From Phytophthora quininea (lineage: Eukaryota; Oomycota; Peronosporomycetes; Peronosporales; Peronosporaceae): a stretch of DNA of 64,000 bases. Where the stretch lies: positions 310,001-374,000 of the forward strand of contig JAAVTG010000586.1 of the NCBI GenBank assembly GCA_011947345.1, read 5' to 3'. The position numbers were made by a program, and so were the translations under genes. The notes beneath the pieces are model-generated. The model searched no databases and was not told the DNA's origin. It saw only the letters and a program-made list of their open reading frames with translations. Position 1 is the first letter of the stretch. Every line of letters begins with the position of its first letter. Below, in pieces: positions 32,901 to 43,279 of this stretch.

Positions 32901-34897
32901 ACTTGCGTCCATGGCTCCCTGACGTGCAGGCGGTACTGACGGTAGCTCCGATCGGAAGACGTCACGAAATTCCACCAGCAGGGGATACACCGGAGACCCT
33001 TCTAGTGACTTCCACGCAGCGGCAGCTTTTGGGGAGATGGTGTCGTCTAGCACTGGGTTGATCATGAAGCAGAACTCGTTGTCCTTGGCTTTCAATAGTT
33101 TCTGGACATCACGGGAACGTACCAAACGTGTGCATCCCATGTCAGAATTGTAGTCATGAACAAAGTAATCATGCAGTCGAGCTTCGTCTAGCTGTTCTGG
33201 AGACTTTCGTGGATTGCTGTGTCGTTTTCCACCGACACAATTCGCTGGCCGGACACTTGGCCTGGGACACGCAGACCTGGTCGCCCAGTCGATGATGGGG
33301 TTAATCTCCTCCAGCCAAGGCATACCTAGCATGGCATCGTTGGATTCAGGAATTTCCATCACAAACGCTCCAGTTGTATACATTGGGAAATTTGGTAGTT
33401 TAATGGAAAAGGCAGTCACTCGACGAGGAACAACTGTCTGTTTTCCGCCACCGAGGCGGATAATCAAAGGCCGTTCGTGCTCGTGGACTTCCAGTCCAGC
33501 ACGTGCGGCAAATTGCGGGCTTACGGCGTTGAAAGAAGCGCCGCTATCAATAAAAGCATCAACAGGTTGGTCTTGAATTACACCAGACTGCTGGAGGTGA
33601 CCATGTCGGGTAGGATTCTGGCTCATCATGACAACATCCTCGTGCACGTAGTCCACGGATCGGTGCCGGCCAGTGGCTGGACGCTGTACAGCTGCATGGT
33701 CGACAACTGTAGCGTCTCTCTCGGTGGGGCGCCAGCCCACCGAGTCTTCTAGTTTTTGATGCACCGAGGTCCTGGCCAGGACACTCGGGCGACTTGTGCC
33801 CTTAACACCACACTTGAAGCAGGTTGGCACAGTTGGGTTACCTCCAGTCTTCGGTATCGGTTTTGACGGGTTCGGCGGATTTTGAGTCCCTGTGTCGGCA
33901 TTTGCCTTCTCTTGCTGGGGGCGGTTGCTCCGTCGATTTTGCTTAGTCATACCGACTGCAGGGCCCGCTTTCGAGCGAGGAGTTTCGCGCGAGTCCTCAA
34001 AGCGCTGAGCGTGATCCATTGTATCCCTCAGGCTCTGTGGACAGTGTTGAGAGACATAGGAATTCGTATCTGCTCGCAAATTTTGCTGGTACAGCCAGCG
34101 CTTCACAATCTCGGGCATGTCGATCGAGGACATGGAGAACAGCTGCATGAACTTCGTGCTATACTCCTGCTGCGTCCCCGTCACCCGCAGATCATGCATT
34201 TTGGTGATCAGCTTGAACTCGTAATCATTGTCACGGTACCGAGCTCTGATTTGCTGCTTGAACAGAGGCCAGGTACGAGGATTATTCCCCATCGCGTGCT
34301 TGAACTCCCTGTACCATGCCATCACGTCGAGACCCAGAAACGGGACGACCATGTCGACGAAACGTGAGTCATTGGTGGTCATCTCAGTTGAGTAAGCAGC
34401 AAAATGCTCCTCGATGTGAAAGAGCCAAAGCTCTAGGTCCTCTTCAGCACGCCCATGGAACTTAGGGGATTGGCCTTTTGCTTCTGGCGGTTGGCCCGCG
34501 CTTGCATGTCATACATTTGCTGTTGAAATTGCGCTTGCTGCATCATAAAGTTGTGCATCTGTTGCTGGCTAGCAGCAATGGCCTGCTGCTGCAGCGAGAA
34601 CATGCTCACCAAGCTGGAGAGCATCTGGACGGTGTCAGGTCCAGCCGGTGCAGGGCCATGTTGCCCATCTGGCATCTGGCCAGCCGAAGCAGAGTCCGCT
34701 CCCGTGGGAGTCGGCATTGCCGGGTCGACACCTGGCGGTGGTGGCATTCCCGCATGGGCCTGCCCAGCCTCCGCATAATCCTCGGCTCCGGGGACCTGGG
34801 ACGCGTCCGAGGGATCCATGCGTGGAGCTTGGTAAGGTCGAAGATTAGGAGATTCGTCTTCAGGCTGTCGAGCAGTCTTCTTTGAGCTCGAGTCCAT
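29990..34897 (-). CDS. gag-pol: Gag-Pol polyprotein of the LTR retrotransposon (frame breaks)
   Basis: Probably one long Gag-Pol frame beginning at the ATG at 34895-34897. Gag: Gln-rich N-terminus, capsid-like segment (LWLFHIEEHF ... WYREFKHAMG), zinc knuckle starting CFKCGVKG near 33815. Protease motif DSGA near 33545. Reverse transcriptase active site YFDDLFVF near 32420. RNase H begins VSVDASDFAIGGYL. Integrase has the HHCC finger about 31140-31290 and a D-D-E core (LDFM, SDRDTKF, GQSEV) about 31063-30770. The chromodomain at about 30200-30070 reads VKHRRHKGVRQFKVRW ... SWEPLSNL. One-base losses lie near 34458 (C run), about 33800 (inside the zinc knuckle), 31813 and 30870-30905. The stop TGA uses the first bases of the 3' LTR. 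Confidence 0.9.
29995..30005 (-). other. Polypurine tract
   Basis: On the minus strand AAGGGAGGAAG abuts the 3' LTR, the expected site of plus-strand DNA priming. It also encodes the last residues of the polyprotein. Confidence 0.8.
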
Positions 34898-34988
34898 GTA
34901 CACCTGGACGACTTGAACCGTACTTAATCGAGTCGGTACGGTGGTTGCCTCGAAGGGGTTGCAAAGCCTTCGGCGCTAATTTCGAAAT

Positions 34989-35215
34989 TGTCTTGCCTTC
35001 AGTTGTGCTTGCCTTGAGTCTTGGTCTAGCAGTGAGTGCTAGGAGGCGAATTTGAGACTGAGATTGAATGAGTTAGTGTAAGTTGTGCTTCCTGCCTTAC
35101 GCTAGCTACTGTGCACTTGAAAATTTCAAGCGTGCAACCGATAGTGGCGATCGCGGACGGGCGCTCGCAACTGAGGACGGGCGCTAGGTCGACTGCAACG
35201 GACGTCGCCGTCACA
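34989..35215 (-). repeat. 5' LTR (relative to element transcription)
   Basis: 227 bp, same termini and, by eye, same sequence as 29768-29994. Confidence 0.95.
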
Positions 35216-35220
35216 ATAGG
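35216..35220. repeat. Target-site duplication ATAGG, right copy
   Basis: Matches 29763-29767; immediately followed by the resumed Mpv17 coding sequence. Confidence 0.93.
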
Positions 35221-36062
35221 AACCACAAAAGAAGAAGTCGAAGCGGGGCGACTACTGAGCAAGAGCGCGACTCAAACCGTCCGCATGATGGTCTGGGGCG
35301 GTTTACTGCTTACTCCGATGATGCACAACTGGTACAACCTCATGGACAAGGTTTTCCGCGGCACGAGCAGACTCGCGACGGCCAAGAAAGTCGTAGCCGA
35401 CATGGTCTTCGTGGCGCCGCAAATGCCTCTCTGGTTCTTCACAAGCACGGGGTTTATGGCGGGTCGGCCACTGCAGGAAGCGTTTGGGGACGCTGTCGAG
35501 AAGCAGCCGACGACACTTCTGGCCAACTATCTGCTGTGGCCTGCAGCCAACACCATCACGTACGGAGTGATGCCGCTGGAGTACCGACTACTCTTCACCA
35601 ACTGCGTGAACGTCGGCTGGGCTTCGATCCTCTCGTACATGGCAAACCACCCAGTCCCCACGTTGCCGTTTCTGCCGTCGCTAAAGAGGAAGGTTGGCCC
35701 CAGCGAAGAGACGGCCTCAAAGCAGGTCGATCTCCGACGCAGCATCTCTCGGAGACAGTCACTTTAGCTAAGAGCAATAAACGGCCTTGAAATGCAGAAA
35801 TGCTCCATGGCGACAGGAACCCGATAGCTTGAAGAGTGTTGCCATGCGCGGACAAGGGAGGACAAGTCAACGTGCTGCGCTCCATCGTGAGGCGGGGCAC
35901 GGCGTCCACTATCGAGATTCTTATCCTGTTTAATTCACGTTCAACTGCCATTCTTTGATTTATTGTATGCGATACACCGATGAAAACATTTGAACGGGAG
36001 GCTACGTCAGTCAAACGCAGCGACTAGCCCATTTCGCAATCTTCTCGCGGCAGCAGGACGCC

Positions 36063-36767
36063 ATGCGCAGCTTCCGACTGCTTTACGATGAGTGGCTGCA
36101 TCGCCGTCCGCTGCTGACCAAAATGGTGACGTCGTCGGTATTATTCGGCATTGGCGACCGTCTCGCCCAGAAAGTGGAGAAGCTCAGCAAGTCGGACGAG
36201 GAGTTGTTGGCCCAAGCCAAAGAGGAGGAAGCGGTCGAAGAGGGCCAATTGCTGAGTACGAGCACCGCCCAGGCCGTGCGCATGATGGTCTGGGGAGGGC
36301 TCATCATGACGCCGATGATGCACACGTGGTACAACCTCATGGAGAAAGTCTTTCGAGGCTCTGGCAAGCTCGTGGCGGCCAAGAAGGTGGTGGCGGACAT
36401 GGTCTTCGTAGCGCCGCAGATGCCTCTCTGGTTCTATACGAGTACGGGGGTCATGGCCGGCAAGCCGTTGAGAGAGGCCTTCGAGATCTCGGTTGAGAAG
36501 CAGCCGATGACGCTCCTGGCCAACTACATGCTCTGGCCCGCCGCCAATACCATCACGTACGGAGTCATGCCGTTGGAGTACCGACTTTTATTCGCCAACT
36601 GCATCCACATCGGTTGGGCTTCACTCCTCTCGTACATGGCGAACCACCCGCTCCCAGAGCTGCCGTTCCTGCCGTCGTTCAAGATGACATCAGAACAGTC
36701 CGATGCGGCCGAAGAACCAGACGAGAAGCAGGTCGTGGTGCGTCGCAAGAGCAGACAATCAGCTTAG
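36063..36767 (+). CDS. Mpv17/PMP22 family membrane protein, array gene 5
   Basis: 234 residues, intact. MRSFRLLYDEWLHRRPLLTK is nearly identical to gene 4, as are GIGDRLAQKVEKLSKSDEE and PQMPLWFYTSTGVMAGKPL. Signature PLEYRLLFANCIHIGWASLLS. It has a longer charged loop (AQAKEEEAVEEGQLL) and a basic C-terminal tail (VVVRRKSRQSA) of about 35 residues not seen in genes 1, 2 or 6. Likely the functional twin of disrupted gene 4. Confidence 0.9.
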   Translation: MRSFRLLYDEWLHRRPLLTKMVTSSVLFGIGDRLAQKVEKLSKSDEELLAQAKEEEAVEEGQLLSTSTAQAVRMMVWGGLIMTPMMHTWYNLMEKVFRGSGKLVAAKKVVADMVFVAPQMPLWFYTSTGVMAGKPLREAFEISVEKQPMTLLANYMLWPAANTITYGVMPLEYRLLFANCIHIGWASLLSYMANHPLPELPFLPSFKMTSEQSDAAEEPDEKQVVVRRKSRQSA

Positions 36768-36987
36768 ATTAGTCGTCTACCTTACAGGACGAGGTTCTTA
36801 TGACATCGCACTGTGTTGAATGGAAACAATCCTTGCTACTGTCGGCAGGACTCAACCAGGGTCTTGTACGCAGGCAGCAGAACACTCGCCTTCGCGTCTT
36901 GTTCGCTCTGCACACCCTCTTTTTGCAGTTCGGACCTCCAGCGATTTGTGTGGTCTCCGCCTACGTCACAAGCGCATTTTGGTTGTT

Positions 36988-37611
36988 ATGAGACGTCTGG
37001 GCTTGATCTACGACGGCTGGCTGCGTCGCTCGCCGGTTCTCACCAAGTGCGTAACGTCGGCGTTCCTGTTTGGGCTTGGCGATCGCATCGCCCAACGCAT
37101 CGAGAGGCGTCGAGCGAAGGACATCGAACGTCGGGAGGAGAATGAGGACAGAGCGCTGGTGACTGCTAGCACTGCTCGGACCCTGCGCATGATGCTCTGG
37201 GGCGGCATCCTGTTCGCGCCGATCGCGCACCAGTGGGTCAACTTTGTGGAGCGCACCGTCGGGAGCCACGGCAAGGTGGTGGTGGTCAAGAAGATGCTGC
37301 TGGACATGGTGGTGCTGGCCCCGAGCATCAACACGCTCTTCTTCACCAGCACGCAGATGATGGCCGGCAAGTCGCTGGCCCAAGGCTTGGACTTTGCCGT
37401 CGACCGTCTGCCGCAGACGCTCGAGGCCAATTACATGCTCTGGCCGCTCGCCAACATCGTCAACTACGGCTACGTGCCGCTGCAGTATCGCATCCTGTTC
37501 ATCAACTGCGTCAACCTCGTGTGGACGACGGTGCTGTCGAGCATCTCCAGTCGACAGAAAGCGATCGAGGCCGACAAGGGGCAAGCAGGAGAGAGCACCG
37601 TGCAATGTTAA
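36988..37611 (+). CDS. Mpv17/PMP22 family membrane protein, array gene 6
   Basis: 207 residues, intact. Starts MRRLGLIYDGWLRRSPVLTK, then GLGDRIAQRIERR, RMMLWGGILFAPIAHQWVNFVE and PLQYRILFINCVNLVWTTVLSS. The frame is open further upstream to 36820, but family homology begins at this ATG. Last member of the array. Confidence 0.88.
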   Translation: MRRLGLIYDGWLRRSPVLTKCVTSAFLFGLGDRIAQRIERRRAKDIERREENEDRALVTASTARTLRMMLWGGILFAPIAHQWVNFVERTVGSHGKVVVVKKMLLDMVVLAPSINTLFFTSTQMMAGKSLAQGLDFAVDRLPQTLEANYMLWPLANIVNYGYVPLQYRILFINCVNLVWTTVLSSISSRQKAIEADKGQAGESTVQC

Positions 37612-37880
37612 CTGGTATAGCTGCTAGAATTCATTCCTGTCGTCGTCATTTTGGCGTGGACACAGCTGGAGACGCGAGAGATTTGAACTGTCACAAGCCC
37701 GCCGCGTAGTCTGCCAGAGACTCGGCGCGCAATCGCAAGCTCAAGCACTCATCAGCGCGCGGCGAGCGATGGCTCCGACAGTCGCGGGGAGGGAGCTCGC
37801 AGCCGCGTCGCACCGCAGCTTGTCGAGGTTGCCGACTCAGAGTCTCACTTCCCAATTGGCAAAACACCTCAATAACAAGC

Positions 37881-38589
37881 ATGTTCTACGAGCCCGGCAA
37901 GACCGACCACAACCTCCCGCACGACCCGTTCAAGGCCTGCGTGATCCCCGCCCCATCGGATGGATCTCCACCGTCTCGGCGGACGGCAAGGCCAACCTCG
38001 CACCCTACTCGCAGTTCAACAACCTGACCTTCGATCCCCCTACGTCATGTTCAGCGCCAACCAGAAGCCCTCGGGCGCGCAGAAGGACACGACCGTCAAC
38101 ACGGAGACCACAGGCAAGTTCTGCTGGAACCTCGCTACCTGGGACCTTCGTGAAGCTGTCAACATCACCGCCGAGCAGGTGGCTCCCGGCGTCGACGAGT
38201 TCGAGCGCGCCGGTCTCAAGAAGGAGATGTCCAAGCACATTGAGGGCGTTCCAATGGTGGCCGACAGCCCCGTCAAGTTCGAGTGCGAGTACTACAGCAC
38301 GCTGCGACTGCCAGGCAACCCGCCCATGGGGTCGGTCGACGTGATCATCGGCAAGGTCGTCGCTGTGCACATTAAGGACGAGGTGCTGACCGACGGCATC
38401 CTGGACGTCAAGAAGACCAAGCCCATTGCTCGCTGCGGGTACTATCAGTACACGGTGGTGACGGATACCTTCGAGATGGTCATCCCCAGCAGCGGCCAGG
38501 AGGGCGACGACGTTCTGGGTGGGCTCGAGGGAAGTACCAAGAAACACCGGGAGATTGCTCAGCGCGAGAAGGAGGACAAGAAGGAATAA
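37881..38589 (+). CDS. Flavin reductase-like domain protein (two frame breaks)
   Basis: About 236 residues. N-terminal part MFYEPGKTDHNLPHDPFKAC, then the hallmark PRPIGWISTVSADGKANLAPYS and FNNLTFDPPYVMFS of the flavin reductase-like/flavoredoxin split-barrel family, which bind FMN and reduce it or use it for reduction. C-terminal region YEYYSTLRLPGN-type loop and charged tail EKEDKKE. Two one-base losses, near 37944 and 38038, both fall in C runs (CCCC, CCCCC). Cytosolic by absence of targeting signals. Exact substrate unknown. Confidence 0.8.
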
Positions 38590-38815
38590 ATGCTTCGTTA
38601 GCGATACAGAAAGGATGAATAGAGTGAGTGAGGATTCTTTCGCGTTGAAGTCGCCATCGAAATGATAACGTGGACTTTGAACAAGATGCATCGTCACTCA
38701 TCGGTTTTACGGCAGCACGTTCACCGATTTCCTTCGCGACAACTTTGAATTCGCAATTACTACTACAAGGGACTAAAGAGAAATGAGTGAGTGACGGGAG
38801 GCATCGCGATCAGCC

Positions 38816-40622
38816 TTAGACGGTGACCACGAGCTTCGAGTCGCCCACGGCGACACCGACCAGTGCGTCCTTGGAGATGACGACGGTGTTGTCGTCGGCC
38901 AGCACGTACTTGTCCGTCGACGTCGTCGAGGCAGCGTAAAGCGTACCCTCCGTCGAAGAGTAGTAGGTCGTGCCTTTGACGAGCGAGCTCGAGCTCACGT
39001 CCACCGTTCCAGACAGCGCAACGTCCAGGTCTGAGCCATCGACCTTCGACACAATTCCGACGGGCTTGCCGAACGACTCCACCAACGCAATTCGCTGGTT
39101 CTGAGAACCAGCCCAGAGTCCGGCGTAGCCGATCAGAGCCCCGTTTCCGTGGCCACGACATCCAGCACGATCGATCCAGCCGCCTGCGGGTCTGCCGAAG
39201 CCACCGAGAAGTCCGAGTTGGACACGGGAAGCACCGGAGACGCCTCCGACAGCGACAGATCCGTCGAGTACGAGAGGATCTTGATGCTCGGCTTGCCCGA
39301 GTTGGCCGGATTCAAAAGCCAACAGCCAGTCGGTCGTTGGGCAACACGCGCACCACTGGGGTCGGGTAAAAGCCGCTGGACGAGCCAAAGTCGAAGACGC
39401 CCATGGAGTTGTCGAGCACGTACGAGCCGCGGAACGTTGGCGAGCCCGTAATGGTCGAGAACTCGACGAGCGATACTGTTAGCGCGTAGTTGTTAGCTGT
39501 ATCAAAGTAGCTGATGGCGATGACCGTCTCGGAGATCTTGGCCGTGTCCACGTAGTAGGTCGGGCTGACGGTCGTATCGCACACCTCGGACGACTTCGTC
39601 AAGGCGTCTGAGGAATAACTGGCCGTGAACAGACAAAGACCGACAGAGCCCACCGACGACGATGTTCCGTTGGTCGAAGTCGAGGTCGAGCTGTCCACGT
39701 ACCAGGGCACCGTCACACTGGTGTTGGAGACCGACTGCGGGGTGCCGAACGTCGTGTACGTGACGCCGTTGGCGTTGCCGAACTCCAGACTGGCCGAGAA
39801 CGAGATGGAGCCATCGTCGGCCACGGTTCCGACCACGATGCGCTGGTAGTAGGGCGTCACCAAGTACGACTCGTAGTACACGAGGGCGAAGCTGGTGTCG
39901 GACACGCGCGTTATGAAGTTGGTGCTCGACGTGTTGTACGCGACGACCGTGTGGCTCTGCTGCACCGACACCTTCCCGTCGCTGATAGTCACGGGCGTCA
40001 CCGACGTGGTGGTGGTGAAGCTCTCGTCCGTGACGGTGGTAAGTGCGACGGCGAGAGTGTTCGAGAGCGTCGTAAGTCCCTTCACCGTCGCGCCTGAGAA
40101 GACGTTACTGCTGTCCGCGCCCGCAATGGACACTGTCTTGGCGTCCGCATCGGTCGTGCAGGTGGTCACAGTGGCTGAAATGTTGGGCGACGTGCCCGTC
40201 TGGTAGGAGACGAGGTTGGAGGCGTAGGCTGTCTCGGACGTGCCGAGCGGCGCGAACTTGATGTAGGCCAGGTACTGGTCCTCTGAGGGCAGCGACGCCG
40301 CCGACAGGTAGGCGGTGGTGCCTGCCCCGGCCGTGAGCTGGCCGTCGGCAGCGTAGCTCACTGCCTGGCCCTTGGACGCCGCGACGGCGTTGGAGCTGGA
40401 CAGCGTGGAGGCCGAGAGCGTGCTGGTGACCGAGTCGCCCGAGTCCCCGCGGTCTACGAAGTGCAGGATGTAGAGCGCGATGATGTTGAGCAGCAGGAAG
40501 ACGGACACGCCGCCCCAGAGCAGGTTGTGGCGTCTGCTGCGGGAGTCAGAGGAGGTCGCATGCGAGTCGGGCGTCACGTACGCAACGTCGGGCGTAGCGG
40601 GCTCGTTGTCCTTGCCGCCCAT
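38816..40622 (-). CDS. Type II membrane protein with large Ser/Thr-rich extracellular region (two frame breaks)
   Basis: The ATG at 40620-40622 starts a ~35-residue cytosolic part rich in Ser/Arg, then a single transmembrane segment (LWGGVSVFLLLNIIALYILHF). The remaining ~540 residues are rich in Ser, Thr, Val and Asp and dominated by short beta-strand-like repeats (for example SFTTTTSVTPVTISDGKVSV), suggestive of a propeller or beta-helix. No catalytic motif seen. One-base losses near 39310 and 39150 split the C-terminal quarter; the final part ends DSKLVVTV. I recognise no named family. Confidence 0.7.
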
Positions 40623-41321
40623 TGCAGAAGAATCGCTTGGTCTTGTGCGCAGAAATTGGCGAGTGAGCGCATCGTCGGAGCCAGCGAATCGTGGAAGACG
40701 CGCAACTGGCGCCGTTGAATGGTCCCCGGCGGCGCTCTATGGCGATGCTGTGCATCACAGTCGCACAGCAAAAGGTCACTCAACGGGAGGCAAGGGACGA
40801 GCTGGCCCCACCGACATGCCTCGCATCGATGGAAGAACTCCTGCCAGCTATGCATTAATGGTTAATCGCGCGACATACCTGTCTCCGGAAGCTCCGTGCG
40901 GTTCTCGCCTTCGCTCCATGAGATAAAAGCCGCGCTCCACTCGCGCCGGCCTGATGTACCTCTGCGGTCGCATTGCACTTGCTGCGCGTGGAGTTCGCGA
41001 CGGAGAAATGCTGCGGTGGCTAGCAGTAGAAGTAGAAGGCAGTGCCACTGCTGAAGGACTCAACTCGAACCAGGCCGACGCGGAGCTCACAATCAGCACC
41101 AGGGCCATCGGCTGCACTCACGTGCAGAGGCGCTATTAAAGAAGCACATTTGATTCGTCTCGCCTCCTTCCCGCTGGCTGAACGCCGAGTCGCCAGCGAT
41201 ACTGGCTGCGGCACGGACTGTGAGGGAGATTGGGAGAATTCAACAAGGACCAAGCTCATATTGTCGATGTTGCACCATGATGATACATCCGACGCGCACC
41301 CCGCTGCCTGCTTCCCGTCGC
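40623..41321. other. Intergenic spacer upstream of the type II membrane protein gene
   Basis: 699 bp holding the promoter of the 40622 gene and the 3' flank of the 42623 gene. Open frames are short and overlap antisense. Nothing else recognised. Confidence 0.4.
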
Positions 41322-42623
41322 TCAAATGGCCACCGTTTCAAACGTGGTTGGGATGACAAAGTTTCGAGCCTTCTTGGGCTTCTTGGGCTTGGTCGCAGGG
41401 GCAGCAGGAGCAGAGGCAGGCTTCTTCACCACTTCTTGCTTGCTGGATGCCTGGTTTGCTTTGGCATCCGCGAGCAGCTTTGTCAAGTCAACGCTCTGCA
41501 CGAACACGTCCACGATCTTCTTGGCCAAAGTATCTTCGGCGGACGACAGAAACACTCCTGCCTCAGGCTCCTCCTCGCCCTCTCCATTCGCCTTCTCCGC
41601 GATCAGCGCCGAGTGGCCTCCGTCCGTCAGCTCTGGCAGGAATCCGTACACGCGCTTCTTCGGCTGGAACTGGTCAAAATACGCCGTCACGTTCTCCCTG
41701 CAGTGCTCGAGACTGTAAAACCCGTCCTCCGGCAAGCGGTTGAAGATGCCTCCCAGTACTTTCACCCCGTGGCTCTCGAAGAACGTCGCATTGAGATTGA
41801 ACGAGTCCACCGCATCGCCCACACCTTTCTTCCCGACCAGCACCACGGGAGACTGCAGCGTCTTGGCGACGTGAGCATTGGACACGCCACAGATTGATCC
41901 GACGGCGGGGTACCCGACACCGTCCACCACCACGACCTTCTTGCCGCGGCCAATCTCCTCCACCTTCTGCTTGGCCTTCTGCAGCAACTGCGTGGACGTG
42001 TCCGTCTCGCCCTTTAAGAACTCTCTCGTGAACCCCTTGTAGAACAGGATCGGCCCCACGTCACACGCCAAGATGCCTTGCTGTCGGCAGAACTTGGCCA
42101 CCAGCTGCGGCTTCTCGCACTGGGTCGCAGGTTTGATGTACGCAATGTCCTCGGCCGAGTAGCCGCTACGTAGCAGCGCCCCAACAAGTCCCAGACAGAC
42201 TGTGGACTTGCCGACCTGTGCGCGGTCTCCGCTGACAAACAGCAGCGTGGGCGGCTCCTGCTTGGCGGTCGAGCCGATAGACGGCGCTGCGGCCGAGTAT
42301 CTGGACTCGAGCAGCTGCTGCTTCATCCACTGCATCAGCGCCGTCTTGCCGAACACGATCAGCTCCTTTTGGTCATCGGAGCCGACTGAGATACGCGCGA
42401 ACAGCTCGCCCTGCCGCTCGTTGACTTGCTCCGGCCGCTTCGCCAGCTCCTGGCCGGCCAGATCGTCCACCTCGGCGGTGGAAGACCGTGTCTCGCTGTC
42501 CAGCGCGAGGCCCGATCCGTAGAGCGCGCTAAAGCCGCGCAGGAAGCCCTGCACCTCGGCCAGCTCCGGGTCTCCGCGGCGCCCGAACACCACGCAGCGT
42601 ACATGGTTCGCAGCGTCCGTCAT
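41322..42623 (-). CDS. P-loop protein of the dethiobiotin synthetase-like (BioD/AAA_26) superfamily
   Basis: 433 residues, intact frame from the ATG at 42621-42623. A ~120-residue N-terminal region precedes a P-loop (LLFVSGDRAQVGKSTVCLGL). Downstream are KPATQCEKPQL, VVVVDGVGYPAVGS (Walker B-like) and VVLVGKKGVGDAVDSFNLN, the layout of the BioD-like fold also found in the N-terminal part of phosphotransacetylases and in cobyrinate amidases. The C-terminus is Lys/Pro/Ala-rich. Whether it makes dethiobiotin is doubtful: the N-terminal extension and tail are atypical. Role unknown. Confidence 0.65.
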   Translation of the reverse strand: MTDAANHVRCVVFGRRGDPELAEVQGFLRGFSALYGSGLALDSETRSSTAEVDDLAGQELAKRPEQVNERQGELFARISVGSDDQKELIVFGKTALMQWMKQQLLESRYSAAAPSIGSTAKQEPPTLLFVSGDRAQVGKSTVCLGLVGALLRSGYSAEDIAYIKPATQCEKPQLVAKFCRQQGILACDVGPILFYKGFTREFLKGETDTSTQLLQKAKQKVEEIGRGKKVVVVDGVGYPAVGSICGVSNAHVAKTLQSPVVLVGKKGVGDAVDSFNLNATFFESHGVKVLGGIFNRLPEDGFYSLEHCRENVTAYFDQFQPKKRVYGFLPELTDGGHSALIAEKANGEGEEEPEAGVFLSSAEDTLAKKIVDVFVQSVDLTKLLADAKANQASSKQEVVKKPASAPAAPATKPKKPKKARNFVIPTTFETVAI

Positions 42624-43279
42624 CCTTGCCGGCTAAATGCGAGAAGTTTAGTGGACAAAATTAAGGTTGCGTTCGTAAACCCTAAATGGACCTATAAAAA
42701 TCCATCCAAGAGTCAAATGGAGCGCTTCCAAGTGGCTTCCGCTATTCCGCCTTCAGCGCCTCCGCTGTATGCACACCGTGTTGAACACGTCGCGGTAATG
42801 AGCTTGGGCTGTAGTAGACTTGCTGAGCGGCCCTGCTGCGTGCCGGATACGTTCAACGGCGCGGGCGGATTCATAGATACATCGAGATACCCCTAACCCA
42901 TCTGAGAATCATACAAGTAAATATACAAGAACATGGCTTTGGTGACTGTAGTCCATTCCTGAAGTAACGGCACGGACTAGAGAAACCAAACCTTGGATCC
43001 AGAAGCTGTACTTGCCACAAAAACCACGTGCGACTGACGAATTAAGTTTCCGGCTCAAACTCAACTCATTGACAAAAACGCCCGACGATCGTGAAGCGAC
43101 AGCGAAACGGAGAGCTCCCCGCTGCACAGCAGGCACCGCGGCGGGCTACGCACGGATCCAGCCGCCCCGTCGGGATACCCCAGAGCAAGGGCGTGTCCAC
43201 TTGTGCATCTCCACTGCGAGAGGCAACCGCCCCGCCAGTCTCGAATCTACCAGCCCAAGACACATCCTTGTGACGCCAA
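42624..43279. other. Divergent intergenic region
   Basis: 656 bp between the BioD-like gene (minus) and the membrane-protein gene (plus). The plus frame is open from 43012, but the better start is the ATG at 43280. Nothing else recognised. Confidence 0.4.

Larger units (their letters stand above)
29768..35215 (-). mobile_element. Complete Ty3/Gypsy LTR retrotransposon with chromodomain (chromovirus)
   Basis: 5,448 bp including both LTRs, inserted antisense to the Mpv17 gene it disrupts. Internal order gag - protease - reverse transcriptase - RNase H - integrase - chromodomain is that of Ty3/Gypsy. Identical 227-bp LTRs and intact target duplications show very recent insertion. A polypurine tract precedes the 3' LTR. 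No conventional primer-binding site starting TGG is evident next to the 5' LTR. Confidence 0.95.
29619..35767 (+). pseudogene. Mpv17/PMP22 family gene 4, split by an LTR retrotransposon
   Basis: Coding sequence lies in two pieces, 29619-29767 and 35221-35767. The 5' piece reads MRSFRLVYDEWLHRRPLLTK ... ADEEMI and runs directly into the LTR; the 3' piece begins in the matching codon (GTTKEEVEAGRLL) and carries RMMVWGGLLLTPMMHNWYNL, PLEYRLLFTNCVNVGWAS and a basic tail. Removing the element plus one copy of its ATAGG target duplication restores one continuous frame with no other lesion, so inactivation is recent. Gene 5 is the closest relative and could supply the function. Confidence 0.9.

Noticed and set aside
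29768..35215. Ty1/Copia classification of the LTR element
   Set aside because: Integrase follows RNase H and a chromodomain ends the polyprotein, which is the Ty3/Gypsy chromovirus order.
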